Positions 23,740 to 35,016 of a stretch of DNA of 64,000 nucleotides are shown here, piece by piece. Within the stretch, counting starts at the first letter, position 1. Every line of letters starts with the position of its first letter. The DNA is from Gigantopelta aegis (lineage: Eukaryota > Mollusca > Gastropoda > Neomphalida > Peltospiridae), in NCBI RefSeq assembly GCF_016097555.1, contig NC_054702.1:71826856-71890855 (forward strand). The letters run 5' to 3'. A program made the position numbers and the translations under genes. The notes under the pieces are model-generated. The model was not told the origin of the DNA, searched no databases, and saw only the letters and a program-made list of their open reading frames with translations.

Positions 23740-24417
23740 ATGGGGACGCGGCTACAGCCAAGAGGAAGAGAACAAGGAAGAGGAAACGTGCGCCAGGGGC
23801 GGCTCAGGCGGGGACAAAGCTGGCGGCTCAACCGCCAGCGGCGGTCCCGTCTGCGTCGCCGCCCCCACCACGACCAATCCGGACGGAGCCAACCAGCCAC
23901 ACCGACTGTGCAGATGCGGGAAGTGGAGCAGCCAACCAGTGCACCGCGACCAGCGTCACCTGTTCCCGCTCGTCGTTCGTCTGCGTCGAGACCCCCACCC
24001 ACGGGGGACTCCGCGACGGCGACTCTGGATGTTGGGGCTGTCAAGAGGAAGGCCGTGACCCCGCCGGGGGACCAACCAGCCAAGTACTCTAAGTACTTGG
24101 TGGGAGACGTCACGGACCCCGACAGACTGCCATGCGGGGTCTACGAGGAAAACTTCAAGACGTTTCCCGATGGCCACCAGGTCGCCATCCACACGGTCAA
24201 ACTACGGGGAGTGGAAGCTATTGTAGTGACGTCGCGCCGGGATGATCTTTACCGACAGGGATTCCTCAGCCATGACATGGATAACAACACCATCCACAGA
24301 ATCATGAAGATCATCACCGGCGCCCAGTACCCACAGATGGTCCACTGCCTTAGCACCCACAGCTACAGGAGACTGGTGCCTCACTTTGAGGAGAGGAACA
24401 TCATCACCTCCCCGTAG
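23740..24417 (+). CDS. Unrecognised GC-rich reading frame, 225 codons
   Basis: GC-rich in an AT-rich window. The first ~110 residues are Arg/Pro/Ser-rich and look disordered. The last ~110 look like a folded domain (YLVGDVTDPDRLPCGVYEEN, GVEAIVVTSRRDDLYRQGFL, RLVPHFEERNIITSP). I do not recognise the family. Poly-C runs flank it at 23636-23651 and 24734-24763. The sequence 3' of it (24770-24855) shares a tail with 53563-53622 and ends in a short TCA repeat. These features suggest part of a dispersed, possibly reverse-transcribed element rather than a single-copy host gene; this is inference. The start codon is only the first ATG in the frame. Confidence 0.35.
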   Translation: MGTRLQPRGREQGRGNVRQGRLRRGQSWRLNRQRRSRLRRRPHHDQSGRSQPATPTVQMREVEQPTSAPRPASPVPARRSSASRPPPTGDSATATLDVGAVKRKAVTPPGDQPAKYSKYLVGDVTDPDRLPCGVYEENFKTFPDGHQVAIHTVKLRGVEAIVVTSRRDDLYRQGFLSHDMDNNTIHRIMKIITGAQYPQMVHCLSTHSYRRLVPHFEERNIITSP

Positions 24418-24733
24418 ATGCTGTGCACCCAAACGGCCTTAACGAGGCCACTCGCGTGGACATATCGATCGGACTTTAAACTTTTAGATCTGCGTTCAAA
24501 ATTTTATGTCGAAATTACTTCTTCTTTTTTAAATATTATTAAATAGTCCGATCCTCTCTTCTTTCTCTTATTTAATTTTGGACTGTCCTTCTAAAATGCT
24601 CCAAATTATATAAATATTCGACCAAGCAGTCAATTCTTTTTTATTTTTGGCTTGTAACCTTTTTATTTTTTTTATTTTATCTATTAACTTCTTTACTAAT
24701 TGCTATTTTCAAAATTCTGCCCAGTTTCAACCC

Positions 24734-24763
24734 ACCCCCCCCCCCCCCCCCCCCCCCCCCCCC
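24734..24763. repeat. Poly-C run, about 30 bases
   Basis: Uninterrupted C tract; quadruplex or i-motif prone. Similar runs lie at 23636, 35157 (C) and 27006, 47426, 56828, 58182, 63061 (G). Confidence 0.9.
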
Positions 24764-24769
24764 ATCCCG

Positions 24770-24855
24770 AGTCAGGCCACCGATCATATCGGAGGTCGGA
24801 CTCGGGATGGGCGTGTTCGAAACCCTAGTGGTATATGGGCACGTTAAACTAGTTA
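24770..24855 (+). mobile_element. 3' tail of a dispersed element
   Basis: GGACTCGGGATGGGCGTGTT and ACCCTAGTGGTATATGGGCA recur with changes at 53563-53622. The tail ends in ATCATCATCAT, like the short tandem tails left by target-primed reverse transcription. Confidence 0.5.
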
Positions 24856-24959
24856 TCATCATCATGAAACAAACTGTTAACTCTCCTACCCCTTTGATGC
24901 AATCCTTAATTCGCTACTGTCGAGTAAACACGTTAGTCGATACCTATCTGCTCCCGGTG

Positions 24960-25097
24960 TAATAAACATGGATTATGTTAGTGTGTTAATAATAATCATA
25001 ATATGGGTTTTTCCAAAATAAAATCTAAAATTAGATGCCAGATGGAGAAGCCCATTTGCTAAAAATAATTTCCGATTCTGCCATATATGGATGTGGA

Positions 25098-25128
<31 letters not shown>

Positions 25129-26290
25129 ATTTATAAAAAAATTCACAAAAACTAAAGCTTCACCATAATAATAATTAAAAATTAACCTCACAAATATTTA
25201 TTATAAATATTAATAAACCTATATTAAATAAAATGGTTTCATGGCTTTGGGCTTTGAAAATAGAAATAAGCATGCTCCTAAAAATGTCCCGCGCATGCTA
25301 AAATGTCAAATATGATAATAAACACGTCGCATCACATTGTCAATATTAGTAATGCAAGCCATGCAACTGGATGAATAAATAATGTAGGTATACTCGATTC
25401 AGACTAGGTAATTATTTTCCAGCTGGTGCATGTTACAAATGATTTAGAACAATTGTAAAATGTAACCTTCGAGAATGATGTCTTCACTCAAGAGCCACCT
25501 AGTGTACTATGTAGTCGCAATCATTTGCACTAAGATTTGTACAAGTAAACGACACCAAGAAAAATAAACAATAGGGCAGTGTGACATGACTGAGTCACAA
25601 GTTAGTTGTGACCTACGGAAATCAAGACTAAAACATTTATCCAATTCATATTATGTAACTAGAACAAATGTTTACGCACTCCTAATATGCAGAATGTTAA
25701 ATTTGATGACAATAACCAATTACGTTTTGCTAATTTAATTACCTGTGTTTGTATTTGAGTCGTCTTGGTTTTTGTAATAAGGGTATTCCCCACCGAGCAT
25801 GCTCAGTATGTCACTGCAATGAATGACAGCAGACCAATAGCCATAAGCGTACGAAACAGGTAGGGGGACAGGAGCAAAACCTCAAATTCGGGAAAATATT
25901 ATAGAGATATTCAGGTATGCGTTAACCTGAGACCTTTTTACAATTTTATTTCCATCATTCTACCCTGAAAGTAGTTGTAATCCATGTAAAAATTAGTAGT
26001 GAGTCGTTTACAATCCTATAAAGCTGTTTGGTAGTAATGCTAATATGAATAAATGTTGTTATCATGATTTTCCAGGGAGCTTTTATCACGAAGTAGACCT
26101 TTCGTTTCAATGTTACAACTACATACGGCTACTATGGGTTTTTGTTTATTGAAGGGACTACCGTGAGTCAGCAGAGATGATTTAACGACTAAAATTACTT
26201 ACTAAACCAAGTATTATGTATAAATTAGCATTGGATGTATATTAAACGTTTTTGATTAAACTTTATAAAATTGTTTTTATTGAAACCACG
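24960..26290. other. AT-rich stretch, no gene seen
   Basis: (TA)n at 25099-25126; otherwise no supported exon or repeat. Confidence 0.45.
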
Positions 26291-26324
26291 TTAAAATTAA
26301 ATGTATATATATATAAAAATATTT

Positions 26325-26375
26325 AAATATTCGACGTTTCGTCAGTGTAAAAACTAACATCACCAGAAGAATAAA
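26325..26375 (-). ncRNA. Hammerhead-ribozyme-like motif of a Penelope-like element
   Basis: On the minus strand: CTGGTGA (canonical CTGATGA with one change), a six-pair stem GTTAGT/ACTGAC closed by a TTTTTAC loop, then GAAAC and GTC. This is the core order of a hammerhead, and the surrounding wording matches the terminal repeats of Penelope-like retroelements. No reverse-transcriptase frame is visible nearby, so it is a remnant. Confidence 0.5.
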
Positions 26376-26489
26376 CATACAAACTTGTGGGCATACAAGC
26401 CAGTAAGGTATAAAATAGAAAAGGCTAGCTTGGAAGTTAAAAACAATACTGGGTAAAAACAGGAGTTAACCAATGGATAGTTGGATGGA

Positions 26490-28600
26490 TAAATCAGGGC
26501 CGTAGCTAGGATTTTTGGGAGGTGGACAGATGAATTCTTGGAACGAACGAGCATGAAAAGCACAAAAGACACTAGGGGGTCCCCTGGAAATTTTGAAATC
26601 TAGAGGCTCTAAACTACAATTTTGCAGCCTTTTCAGGGATGTTACATACTGAAAATAATTTTTAGGTAGGGCAACTGCTCTGTAGATAAGATAATTTCGT
26701 GTGTTCAAAACTTTTGGGGAACCAAATCTGGTTTGAGCTAGTTACAAACATTAGGACGACCTGAAACACACTGAATAGAGAGGCGGTCAACACCCCCCAA
26801 CCCACATCCTTCGACGCTTCGGTGGTTACGGGCCAGAGGCCTTATTCACAAATCCCACGTAGCTGTTTACGTGGACGCAAGCTCCCCGTAAGCACTACTA
26901 TACGATTAGTGAGATATTGACGAAGTGCACGTAAAATTACGTGAGCATCGAACCTGCCGTAACTGATTGCGAGCACTTTAACATGACAATATGGCAGTAG
27001 TGTTTCTAACTCAACGGGAGGGGGGGGGGGGGGGGGAGCACGGTCCGTCGCCTGATAGTTTTCCCCGACTGTTTAAATCCCGTCTAGGGAAGATACATTA
27101 TATTTCTTGGTAGGGAATCCAACTTGTAAAAAGGGCACCCAAATTATTCGAAATTACACTAACATGCTTCATTATTTTGTATGACAATCTTCCCAAGAGA
27201 CCTCTCCCAATAGACCTCTCGCAATGAAAGAAAAATATTATGGAGGCAGCATCAACTATTGCATGCAAACGACAGTTTAGAATAATACAGCAGTATTATT
27301 ACGTCGCAAGGGGATAGGTCATAGGGCTTAACGTGCACATTCAGAGCAAGCTGTTTTAGCGCACGCTTAAGGAGATAGCAAATGCCTTCATTTATATTTG
27401 TGTCTGAACCATAAAACCGCCATCCACGATCAAGACCGTATCCCTACACAATGCAGAGTCGAGTAGACAGTCTGCAAAATAGTGGTTGATTACATGAATC
27501 TAAATTGCCTCATCTATAGGACAGCTGAGATCCTTTATTGGGCATAGACATTTAAGGTGATCTTAGCGCTAAGATCGCTTCGTAAAACGGGGCCCTGAAC
27601 AATATATCATTTTGACCGCCACAAAGAGGACTGCCATTCCAAGATTAGTTTACTAAATCAAAACTAGCACAGGTCAGAGTCTACTGGATTAAATACAGCT
27701 GTGATGACATACACTCATGAATCACTGTAAAAACAGTGATGATATCAGGTGTACGCAAAATCTGCGCATATCCTGCCCCACCAGTGGCACCAGTCATGAG
27801 TACTGCAACCTCAGCTGTCAAGAGGGTCACTTCATCGTGTTAATGCATTATTAATGTATAGGATTGTTTAGCATGGATTATGTACTTAGGAGAAACTATT
27901 GGCAATACTTCTGTTTAAATAAATGATAAAACAAATATTACAAGTTTCCTAGAAACTCCTGCGTAAAGAAAGCATCTCTGGTACACTAGGGTTTATTCAC
28001 CCATTTTTTCCATACATATTACATGTGAATGAAATAAGTCAAATATTTCACATTCAAAGTGTTACAATCCAGTTTGGCACAGACGTTGTTTCACAGTATA
28101 CAAATAAACATTGTCATGATAAATATATATATATATTATTTCTAAAATAAGAGTTATACATTTCCAGAAATAAATTCCCAATGTGGAATAGTAATATGTA
28201 TCACTCAATAATGCAAAAGAATTATTAATGCATCACTTTAAGCATATTAATATAATTTCTCCACATCCCATTGTACAGTTACCTGCATGTTTTATGAGAA
28301 CAAAAAGCAGTCAGTTGAGAAATATTTTTAAAATAATAATATATCTTGCATCTCTGACAAAAACAAATTTGAGTCTATTATAGCAACAACTGAAATTATC
28401 TAAGATCCATTCAAACAAATTGAAAGTGTGTATTCCTAGACAATGAGAAACCAGCAGTTATAAAACGTTTACAGTCTAGGCTCAGTTTCAGATGACATCA
28501 CATGCATGCAAGTCATATGGCATTGCCATGACGATAAAGTCTCAGACTCTATTAGAGTCTTGAGTTCAAACTTTGAAAGTTTTATAAGCATCAGTTCAGG
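26490..28600. other. Repeat fragments upstream of the METTL15 stop
   Basis: Contains a half-copy of the TTATTCACAAAT-type MITE at 26840, a G-run at 27006-27037, and a palindromic CTTAGCGCTAAGATC word at 27555. Much of 27990-28600 may be METTL15 3' UTR (an AATAAA in minus sense lies at about 27997). Confidence 0.4.
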
Positions 28601-28602
28601 TC

Positions 28603-29014
28603 TCACAAAATCTTCACTGCTGATCTAAGTTTTGCAGATCGAGCTCGGGGATTTTCCATCCTGTCCTCAAAAGTTGTAGAGGTGACTTTTTTAGACATGG
28701 GCTTCCATCTTTTTTCCAGTAATTTTTCCACCTCCTCTCTGGCAAACACTCTAGCAGAGTTTCGATAATGGTCCCGCATGCTCATGTTAAGATGTGCGTC
28801 TATGTCTATTCCATGAAAATGGCGTTTTACTATCCGGTCCTCTAGAGAGTGAAAGGATAGCACAGCACATTTGCCTCCCACTCTCAAATACCTGAAGGCC
28901 ATCTCCAGTCCGTTGTGTAGTTCATTCAGTTCATTGTTCACAAAGATGCGCAATGCCTGGAAGGTTTTAGTAGCCACGTGGGCATGTCTCATCATCATGT
29001 CCTTTCTGTGGTTG
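28603..29014 (-). CDS. METTL15: METTL15 exon 5 and stop
   Basis: Acceptor TTTTCTGTTTGCAG. Encodes [36 protein letters not shown] and a C-terminal [17 protein letters not shown], with TGA at 28605-28603. Both the methyltransferase motif IV region and the typical RSAKLR tail are intact. Confidence 0.95.
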
Positions 29015-29893
29015 CTGCAAACAGAAAACAATGAACAATTATGTTGTGATTATTGCAAGGACATCAACTCTCGCTCCAAGTTAATTTTGTTTTTCAATAT
29101 ATATTTTTTGCCAGTAGCATAGCTCGACCCATCTTCACCTCCCCCATCTAAAAACTTCACTCACAGCAGTACAGACCCCCAACCTGGGTCCTGCACAATT
29201 TCCTGCATGTGTGCCTTTATTAGTACTTGAACTTGAAACTTGTTTTACATGCCTATATCCACAGGAGTTCAGGCATGTCTCCCCTGGGTCCTACCCCTAC
29301 TAGATGTCAGGAGCATCAAACAGACTATATATTTGTTACAAGCTAAAACAAAAAGTTATGAATGTATGAGGTATCAGGTACTCACAACTGAAGTACCATA
29401 TGTTACAAACCAAAGACTATTTTGATGAATGAATAAATGAATGAATCAATGAATGAAATGAATCAATGAATCAGTGAGTGAGTGAGTGAGGGAGTTTGTT
29501 GGATTTTTTGTTGTTGATGGGGGGGTTGGGGGTTGTGAATTAATTAATTAATTAATTAATTAACAAAAGAATAACTAAACATATTTTGTAACCAAAACAA
29601 AAGCCATTTAAATGTATTTAAATGTTACCTTTATATCTAATAACCAAACAACCTCACTACAACTAACATTTCTCTCACATACCTAGAGAACACACCAGCA
29701 ATAATGTCTGCAAGTTGTTTAGTACGTGTGATGTTCCCAAATGCGTATCTCGTCTCAACTATAGCATGAGATATGTGTTGTGCCATTTTCTCCTCTCCAT
29801 ATTTCTTAATAATCTCATAAAGATCTTCCTGGTCTAACATATTCACCACATCTGCTGCTGTTGGTTGATCGGGCAATCTGGTAAAATAAAATA

Positions 29894-29981
<88 letters not shown>

Positions 29982-32900
29982 AACTAATAATTACACAAAT
30001 GTTCTATGTATACTGTCATGGACAAAAAAAAATCTTTAAAACAAGACTACTTGACAATCTATGATATATCAAAGGCCATATGGTATGTGCTATCCTGTCA
30101 ATATGGGATGGTGCATATAAAAGATCCCTTGCTATTAATGGAAAAATGTAGCGGGTCAAAAATTACCAATTATTTGATAACCAATAGCCGATGAATCAAT
30201 GTGCTCTAGTGGTGTGGTTAGACAAAACAAGCTTTTTTAAAACTTATTTTCAGCTGATAAATATATTATATATGAAAACAGGATTTTCAATATCTTACAT
30301 CAGGGATCAAAATTTGCTGAAGTACCTGCTGGACATTTGATATGGCTAGCTACAACTGAAGCCAACCCTAATCAAAACCTGACGGACCAAATGTTATTAA
30401 ATCAAACTAATGTGTGAAAATAAACATGAAATAATTGCTGGTCCAATCAGGATGAGAGGCAAAAATACCTCCCAACTCATGGTGATGTTGACCTGCAGTA
30501 TTTCGACCCGTTACAGTATTCTTCACAAGGTCATAAAGATAGAAGTATTTATTATGATCCACCATTGTCATCTTCAGTAAGCAATCAATGAATTCAACTC
30601 AGTATTGTACTATGTGTAATTATTTCTCTACTGTGTACCTCTGTCCATCCATCCTCATGTCTAACGGCCCATCTCGAACTAATGAGAATCCTCTTTCTGA
30701 CTGATCAAACTGCATAGACGAAGCTCCTAGGTCAAACACAATACCGTCAACAGACCCTGGCTCAATGTTTTTAGATGAAAACAACAGAGGTATGTCTGAA
30801 AATCTGCCAAGAAGTGGGATCACTTGACCTTTTCTGTAATGTATATCATAAGATATAAATTATTAAAATGTTTATCAAAGCAATGTTTGGTTTACTGCAC
30901 CTCAGCACATTGTTGATTATAAACACTATTGGGTGTCCAACATATGCTAATTATGACCTTTTGTCTACGACTCTAGTGTAACAGAAGAAACCCACTGTTG
31001 CCACATTGGTTTCACACAAAATGACACATACTATGGGCCCAATACGTTACAGGGAGGCACACCTAAGTGGGGAGCACAAAAACATTTTCCCACCCTTGAT
31101 ACATAGAGCATAATGTAAAAGGGTGGGAGAGCACATGCCCTTAAGACTCATCTCCTTAGTTCCTACACCATTACACCATTCATGAAGTACTGACTGAAAA
31201 CAGTTAACAGCCTGGTGGTTCCACCATTCATGAAGTACTGACTGAAAACAGTTAACAGCCCAGTGGTTCCACCACGAGGCCTTTATCCCAAAAGATGCAT
31301 CTTTCAGGAATGCTCCAATATTAAAGGAGAATAACCTTTGTTCTAAATGTGGGGCGGGACGTAGCCCAGTGGTAAAGTGCTCACCTGATGCACGGTCCAT
31401 TCGGGATCGATCCCCGTCGGTGGGCCCATTGGGCTATTTCTCGTTCCACCCAGTGCATCACAACTGGTATATCAAAGGCTTGTGGTATATGTTATCCTAC
31501 CTGTGGGATGGTACACATAAAATATCCCTTGCTTCTAATGGAAAAATGAAGCAGGTTTCCTCTCTAAGACTATATGCCGCAATTACCAAATGTTTGACAT
31601 CCAATAGCCTATATGATTAACAAATCAATGTGCTCTTGAGGTGTCTTTAAACAAAACAAACTTTAACTTTGTTCTAAATTTGTGTTTTGTTATTCAGATA
31701 TTGCACAATACATAAAAACATTTAGCAACAAGATTAAAATTTTGACATTCAAATAGGCTGGAAAAAATTGCATTATTTAGGTTTTTAGTCTAGAAACATC
31801 AGAGCTAAATCCCTGATTGTAGTGATTGATACAAATAACTTGCCATAGGTAGGATTTTGTATTTGTGGAGGTAGGTGTATCAATAAATAATGTTACAAAG
31901 AATTTCCATGACATCCCTGACTCCTAATTCACAAACATATATACAGTTACGTTCTAACCAGTACACCACGACTGGTATAAAAAAGAAAGAAATGTTTTAT
32001 TTAATGATACACTCAACACATTTTTATTTACGGTTATATGGCATCAGAAATATGGTTAAGGACCACACAGATTTTGAGAGGAAACCCGCTGTCGCCACTA
32101 CATGGGCTACTCTTTCCGATTAGCAGCAAGGGATCTTTTATTTGCGCTTCTCACAGGCAGGATAGCACAAACCATGGCCTTTGTTGAACCAGTTATGAAT
32201 CACTGGTCGGTGCATGTGGTTTACACCTACCCATTGAGCCTTGCGGAGCACTCACTCAGGGTTTGGAGTCGGTATCTGCATTAAAAATCCCATGCCTCGA
32301 CTGGGATCCGAACCCGGTACCTACCAGCCTGTCGACCGATGGCCTAACCACGACGCCACCGAGGCCGGTCGACTGGTATATCAAAGGCAGTAATATGTGC
32401 TATCCCATCTGTGGGATAGTGCATATAAAAGATCCCTTGCTACTGGAAAAATGTAGCGGGTTTCCTCTGTAAGACTATATGTCAGAATTACCAACTGTTT
32501 GACATCCAATAGCCAATGATTGATAAATCAATGTGCTCTAATGGTGTCATTAAACAAAAGAAACTTTAACTTTATATACAGATACATGCTAAAACATTTG
32601 GTAGCCCGGTGGACTACTGGGGTTAGACAACTAGTAGTCCTATTGAGAAATTGGTAGCCAAAACACCCCAGGCAACCACTATGGTCGAGCCCTGGTTAAT
32701 CACTGTTATCTTGACCTCTGTTATTTCATAAGTGCTGAATATCTTGAAGTTGAGAAATTGTCTCATGGCACAAATTTCACCAATAAATATTATCTCGAAC
32801 CACCGATATATCGAACTTGATTCAATCCTTTAAACACTGAGATGACGAAGTTTGACTGTACATACATGTGTATACCCATAACATGTATACCTGAAAATGT

Positions 32901-34574
32901 TTTGCATTACCTGTATTGACTAGCCAGGTTACAAGCCAGTTCATGAGCTACTGGGTCTCTGTCAAGGACAATCATTTCAGCTTCTGGTGCAACTGACAAG
33001 ATTTCCTTTGTATGACCTCCTGCTCCAAAGGTCATATCAACATATCTCTGTAAGGATTAAAAAATATGTTTTAATTAACCAACCATACCCCAGGTAAGAC
33101 AATATTTTATGGCAAGCCTTCAACAAAACTGCATGTATACACATCTAGACAGGGAACATTTTGTCCAATATTATGTAACGATTCACTATGCAATATCAAG
33201 AAGATATTGTAACTGATATATATATAATTAATTTTGAAATGATTTGCACCAGTTGCTAAGTAAATTTTCATAAATGTTGCTCTGTTAGATTATTACTAAA
33301 AGAATTTATGCTTACACGTCAGTAATATGTACAGCCAACCAAGACAACAGCTGCAGTGTTGTTACATACTTGACTGTTTGAAATCAGCAGCAAGAAGACT
33401 TTATATATACTTTTCTGCAGATAACCAGCAGCAATTTTTGGATATGACCAATATGAAACTGGATAGAATAAAAAAAAATTACTTCTAATAGGCTACTAAG
33501 AAATTAACCCCTTGATTGAATCACAATGTGTCAAATTAAATCCATGTGGGTCTCCAAAGGTCACCAAAGTTATGGTTTCAGATAAAAATATTACCTTAAT
33601 TAATAGTCGTTTTAAATTCATTTCATTTTTTCATTTTAATTTATTGAATTAAGCTCACCAAAGATCAAATGTTGATCCCAAATTAAACGTCAATTTACAT
33701 ATCAACAATCTAATTAAAATTAGTTCCTCTGGTTAATTACTATTACCTGTGGATCTAACGGCACCCCATTGGAACTCATGTCCAGTTGACCTTTCATTCG
33801 ACCAATCAAAACCTTACTTGCAAAATCATGCCAGTGTTTTGAAAAGAATTTGAAAACATTCAGGATTATGCCGAAGGTATACGAAATGACTCTCGGGTGA
33901 ATTACGAAGTATGCCAGACACTAATTTCAATATAAAATTTTATATAAAATTTGTTTCATGACGGAAAAAAAACCCTGTTATGATATAGCCATAAAATCTG
34001 TTCATGCTAGCATACAACCAATTAAGGTTCAAAAACGCTGTCATGGGCACACACCTCAGCAATTTGCACTGTCTGTCCATGAAGGAGGGTTAATGGTTAG
34101 TTGTTAGCGGTTAATGAGAGACAAGTTGGTGTAGTGGCCTTGCACCTACCCATGATTGAGTCCTTAAACTCACTCTGGGTGAGAGCCTGTACCGGGGTGC
34201 AAACCCAGTACCTACCAGCCTTATGATCAATTGTGTAACCACTACACCTGCATTAATTGTAAACTTAGTGTAACAAATTGAAATATTTAATGGTAAGGTC
34301 ATCAATGGTCATATATTTGAATGAAAAATTAAACCTCTATTTTTAAAATTAGGAATGCGCATGTGTGCTTATGGTTACCGGGTTATTAATAACGTTTTAC
34401 CTGTCCATCGATTGGTTGCAGAATGTTGATTACTTGGCTTGCCATAACAGGAATGTGCAGAGGCTTCTCAGTCTGGTGTTCTATTGAGTAACATTTTCTC
34501 AACACGTAACGCACCAACTGACGTCCACACTGACACTTTGTAACGTACGACTGCAACCCTGCTGTCATTGCCAT
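28603..34574 (-). CDS. METTL15: METTL15, mitochondrial 12S rRNA N4-cytidine methyltransferase
   Basis: Five exons on the minus strand: 34574..34401, 33047..32911, 30833..30639, 29877..29683, 29014..28603. Together they give 1113 nt, or 370 aa plus stop (human about 407 aa). All splice sites are GT-AG and the phases agree. Family RsmH/MraW: SAM-dependent m4C methylation of small-subunit rRNA. The animal member acts on 12S rRNA in mitochondria. Diagnostic blocks are [10 protein letters not shown] (residues 40-49), [12 protein letters not shown] (60-71, SAM site), [58 protein letters not shown] and the C-terminal [10 protein letters not shown]. The N-terminal ~35 residues are basic with Cys/Arg and fit a mitochondrial presequence. 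The gene diverges from the CNNM-like gene 303 bp away. Introns carry SINEs, a long (AT)n run and a small tandem duplication. Confidence 0.95.
29424..29563. repeat. (GAAT)n, (GAGT)n and (AATT)n tracts in METTL15 intron 4
   Basis: Three short tandem tracts in series, the last being six or more AATT units. Confidence 0.9.
29683..29877 (-). CDS. METTL15: METTL15 exon 4
   Basis: Encodes [19 protein letters not shown], then [18 protein letters not shown] and [16 protein letters not shown]. This is the helical insert of the RsmH family. Phase 2 at both ends; 195 nt, the same size as exon 3. Confidence 0.95.
29898..29972. repeat. (AT)n microsatellite, ~37 units, METTL15 intron 3
   Basis: Uninterrupted AT dinucleotides followed by (GT)4, starting about 20 bases from the exon 4 acceptor. 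Confidence 0.95.
30068..30230 (+). mobile_element. SINE S3, 5' truncated
   Basis: Begins at AAAGGCCATATGGTATGTGC and runs to the GTGTGGTTAGACAAAACAAG tail, in METTL15 intron 3. Confidence 0.8.
30639..30833 (-). CDS. METTL15: METTL15 exon 3
   Basis: Encodes [13 protein letters not shown], then [20 protein letters not shown] and [17 protein letters not shown]. This is the catalytic-site segment of RsmH enzymes (DLG.SS.Q.D..RGFS). Phase 2 at both ends. Confidence 0.95.
31174..31269. repeat. 48-bp tandem duplication in METTL15 intron 2
   Basis: Two adjacent copies starting CACCATTCATGAAGTACTGA, with two or three differences. Confidence 0.85.
31349..31666 (+). mobile_element. SINE family S3, full length
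   Basis: Head GGGGCGGGACGTAGCCCAG with B-box-like GGGATCGATCC, tail AAACAAAACAAACTTTAA. Perfect 13-bp duplication CTTTGTTCTAAAT at 31336-31348 and 31667-31679. Confidence 0.93.
31955..32570 (+). mobile_element. SINE S3 interrupted by S1
   Basis: S3 fragment (31955-31978 and 32371-32570) split by a minus-strand S1 (31979-32370). The S1 is bounded by a 9-bp duplication GACTGGTAT, showing that S1 inserted after S3. Confidence 0.9.
32911..33047 (-). CDS. METTL15: METTL15 exon 2 (SAM-binding core)
   Basis: Begins [13 protein letters not shown], the SAM-binding glycine-rich motif, and continues to [13 protein letters not shown]. It ends two bases into an Arg codon before GTAATG. Too short to stand out as a single reading frame. 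Confidence 0.95.
33747..33920 (-). CDS. Possible alternative 5' exon of METTL15 (uncertain)
   Basis: A 58-codon open segment between an AG (33921-33922) and a perfect GTAATA donor, in phase 0 with exon 2. It ends [11 protein letters not shown], which would join RYVDMTFG. It lacks the HIPVM block that exon 1 supplies, so it is either an alternative start (Met at 33797) or chance. Confidence 0.2.
34025..34250 (-). mobile_element. SINE S4 in METTL15 intron 1
   Basis: Minus-strand relative of 3909..4176: CCAATTAAGGTTCAA tail at the left, CTACCAGCC and CTACACC head words at the right. Diverged. Confidence 0.65.
34401..34574 (-). CDS. METTL15: METTL15 exon 1
   Basis: Residues 1-58. It starts [10 protein letters not shown]; the basic N-terminus is a plausible mitochondrial targeting peptide. 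It then runs into the family-defining [15 protein letters not shown]. It ends in phase 0 before GTAAAA. Confidence 0.92.
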
Positions 34575-34877
34575 AGGCCTAACTCAGTAACTGTTTTGTG
34601 AGACCAAAATAAAAACTTCTTCAGAAACTGTTGATGCAGAGATGCAGCTTTTTCATACGTTGTTATTTATAAACTATATCATTCTCCATATGTCATTATT
34701 GAACTAGTTTGATTACATTTTGAGAAAATAATATTTAAATCCGTTTTATTACTTTTATTACTCAAGGACACAGACAAGTCCCTTCTTTTCTTTTTTTTAA
34801 TCCGCGTTTTAGATCTGCACGTTCTTGGGGCAATAACTCTAGTTGGCAACAACAAACTTTTCTCCTATTTTTTAATC
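34575..34877. promoter_or_regulatory. Likely shared bidirectional promoter of METTL15 and the CNNM-like gene
   Basis: Only 303 bp separate the two divergent start codons, so both 5' UTRs and core promoters must fit here unless distal 5' exons exist. I see no clear TATA box at a fixed distance. The segment is AT-rich with pyrimidine runs (around 34785) and no repeats. Confidence 0.6.
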
Positions 34878-35016
34878 ATGAATTGCACGGTGATTGATTC
34901 TGAACGCGTTTTGTGCAATGGCACAGAATACGATATACCCGAAAAGAAGCTGACGATACATGACAGAAAGTTTTGGATCTATTTAGGAATTTATTGTGCA
35001 CTGGTAATAATTGCAG
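34878..35016 (+). CDS. CNNM-like exon 1
   Basis: Residues 1-46: short polar N-terminus with an N-glycosylation sequon near residue 14 (NGT), then the first membrane segment ([16 protein letters not shown]). Start chosen as the first ATG in frame, in the divergent promoter region. Ends with one base carried before GTATGC. Confidence 0.88.

Noticed and set aside
23532-24092. Long overlapping frame across the GC-rich block, and the minus-strand frame at 23715..24113
   Set aside because: Low-complexity Pro/Arg/Ser/Ala composition in several frames is expected from GC-rich DNA; only the frame reaching the structured C-terminal half was kept.
29898-29972. AT tract as origin or regulatory element
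   Set aside because: A plain intronic dinucleotide microsatellite explains it.
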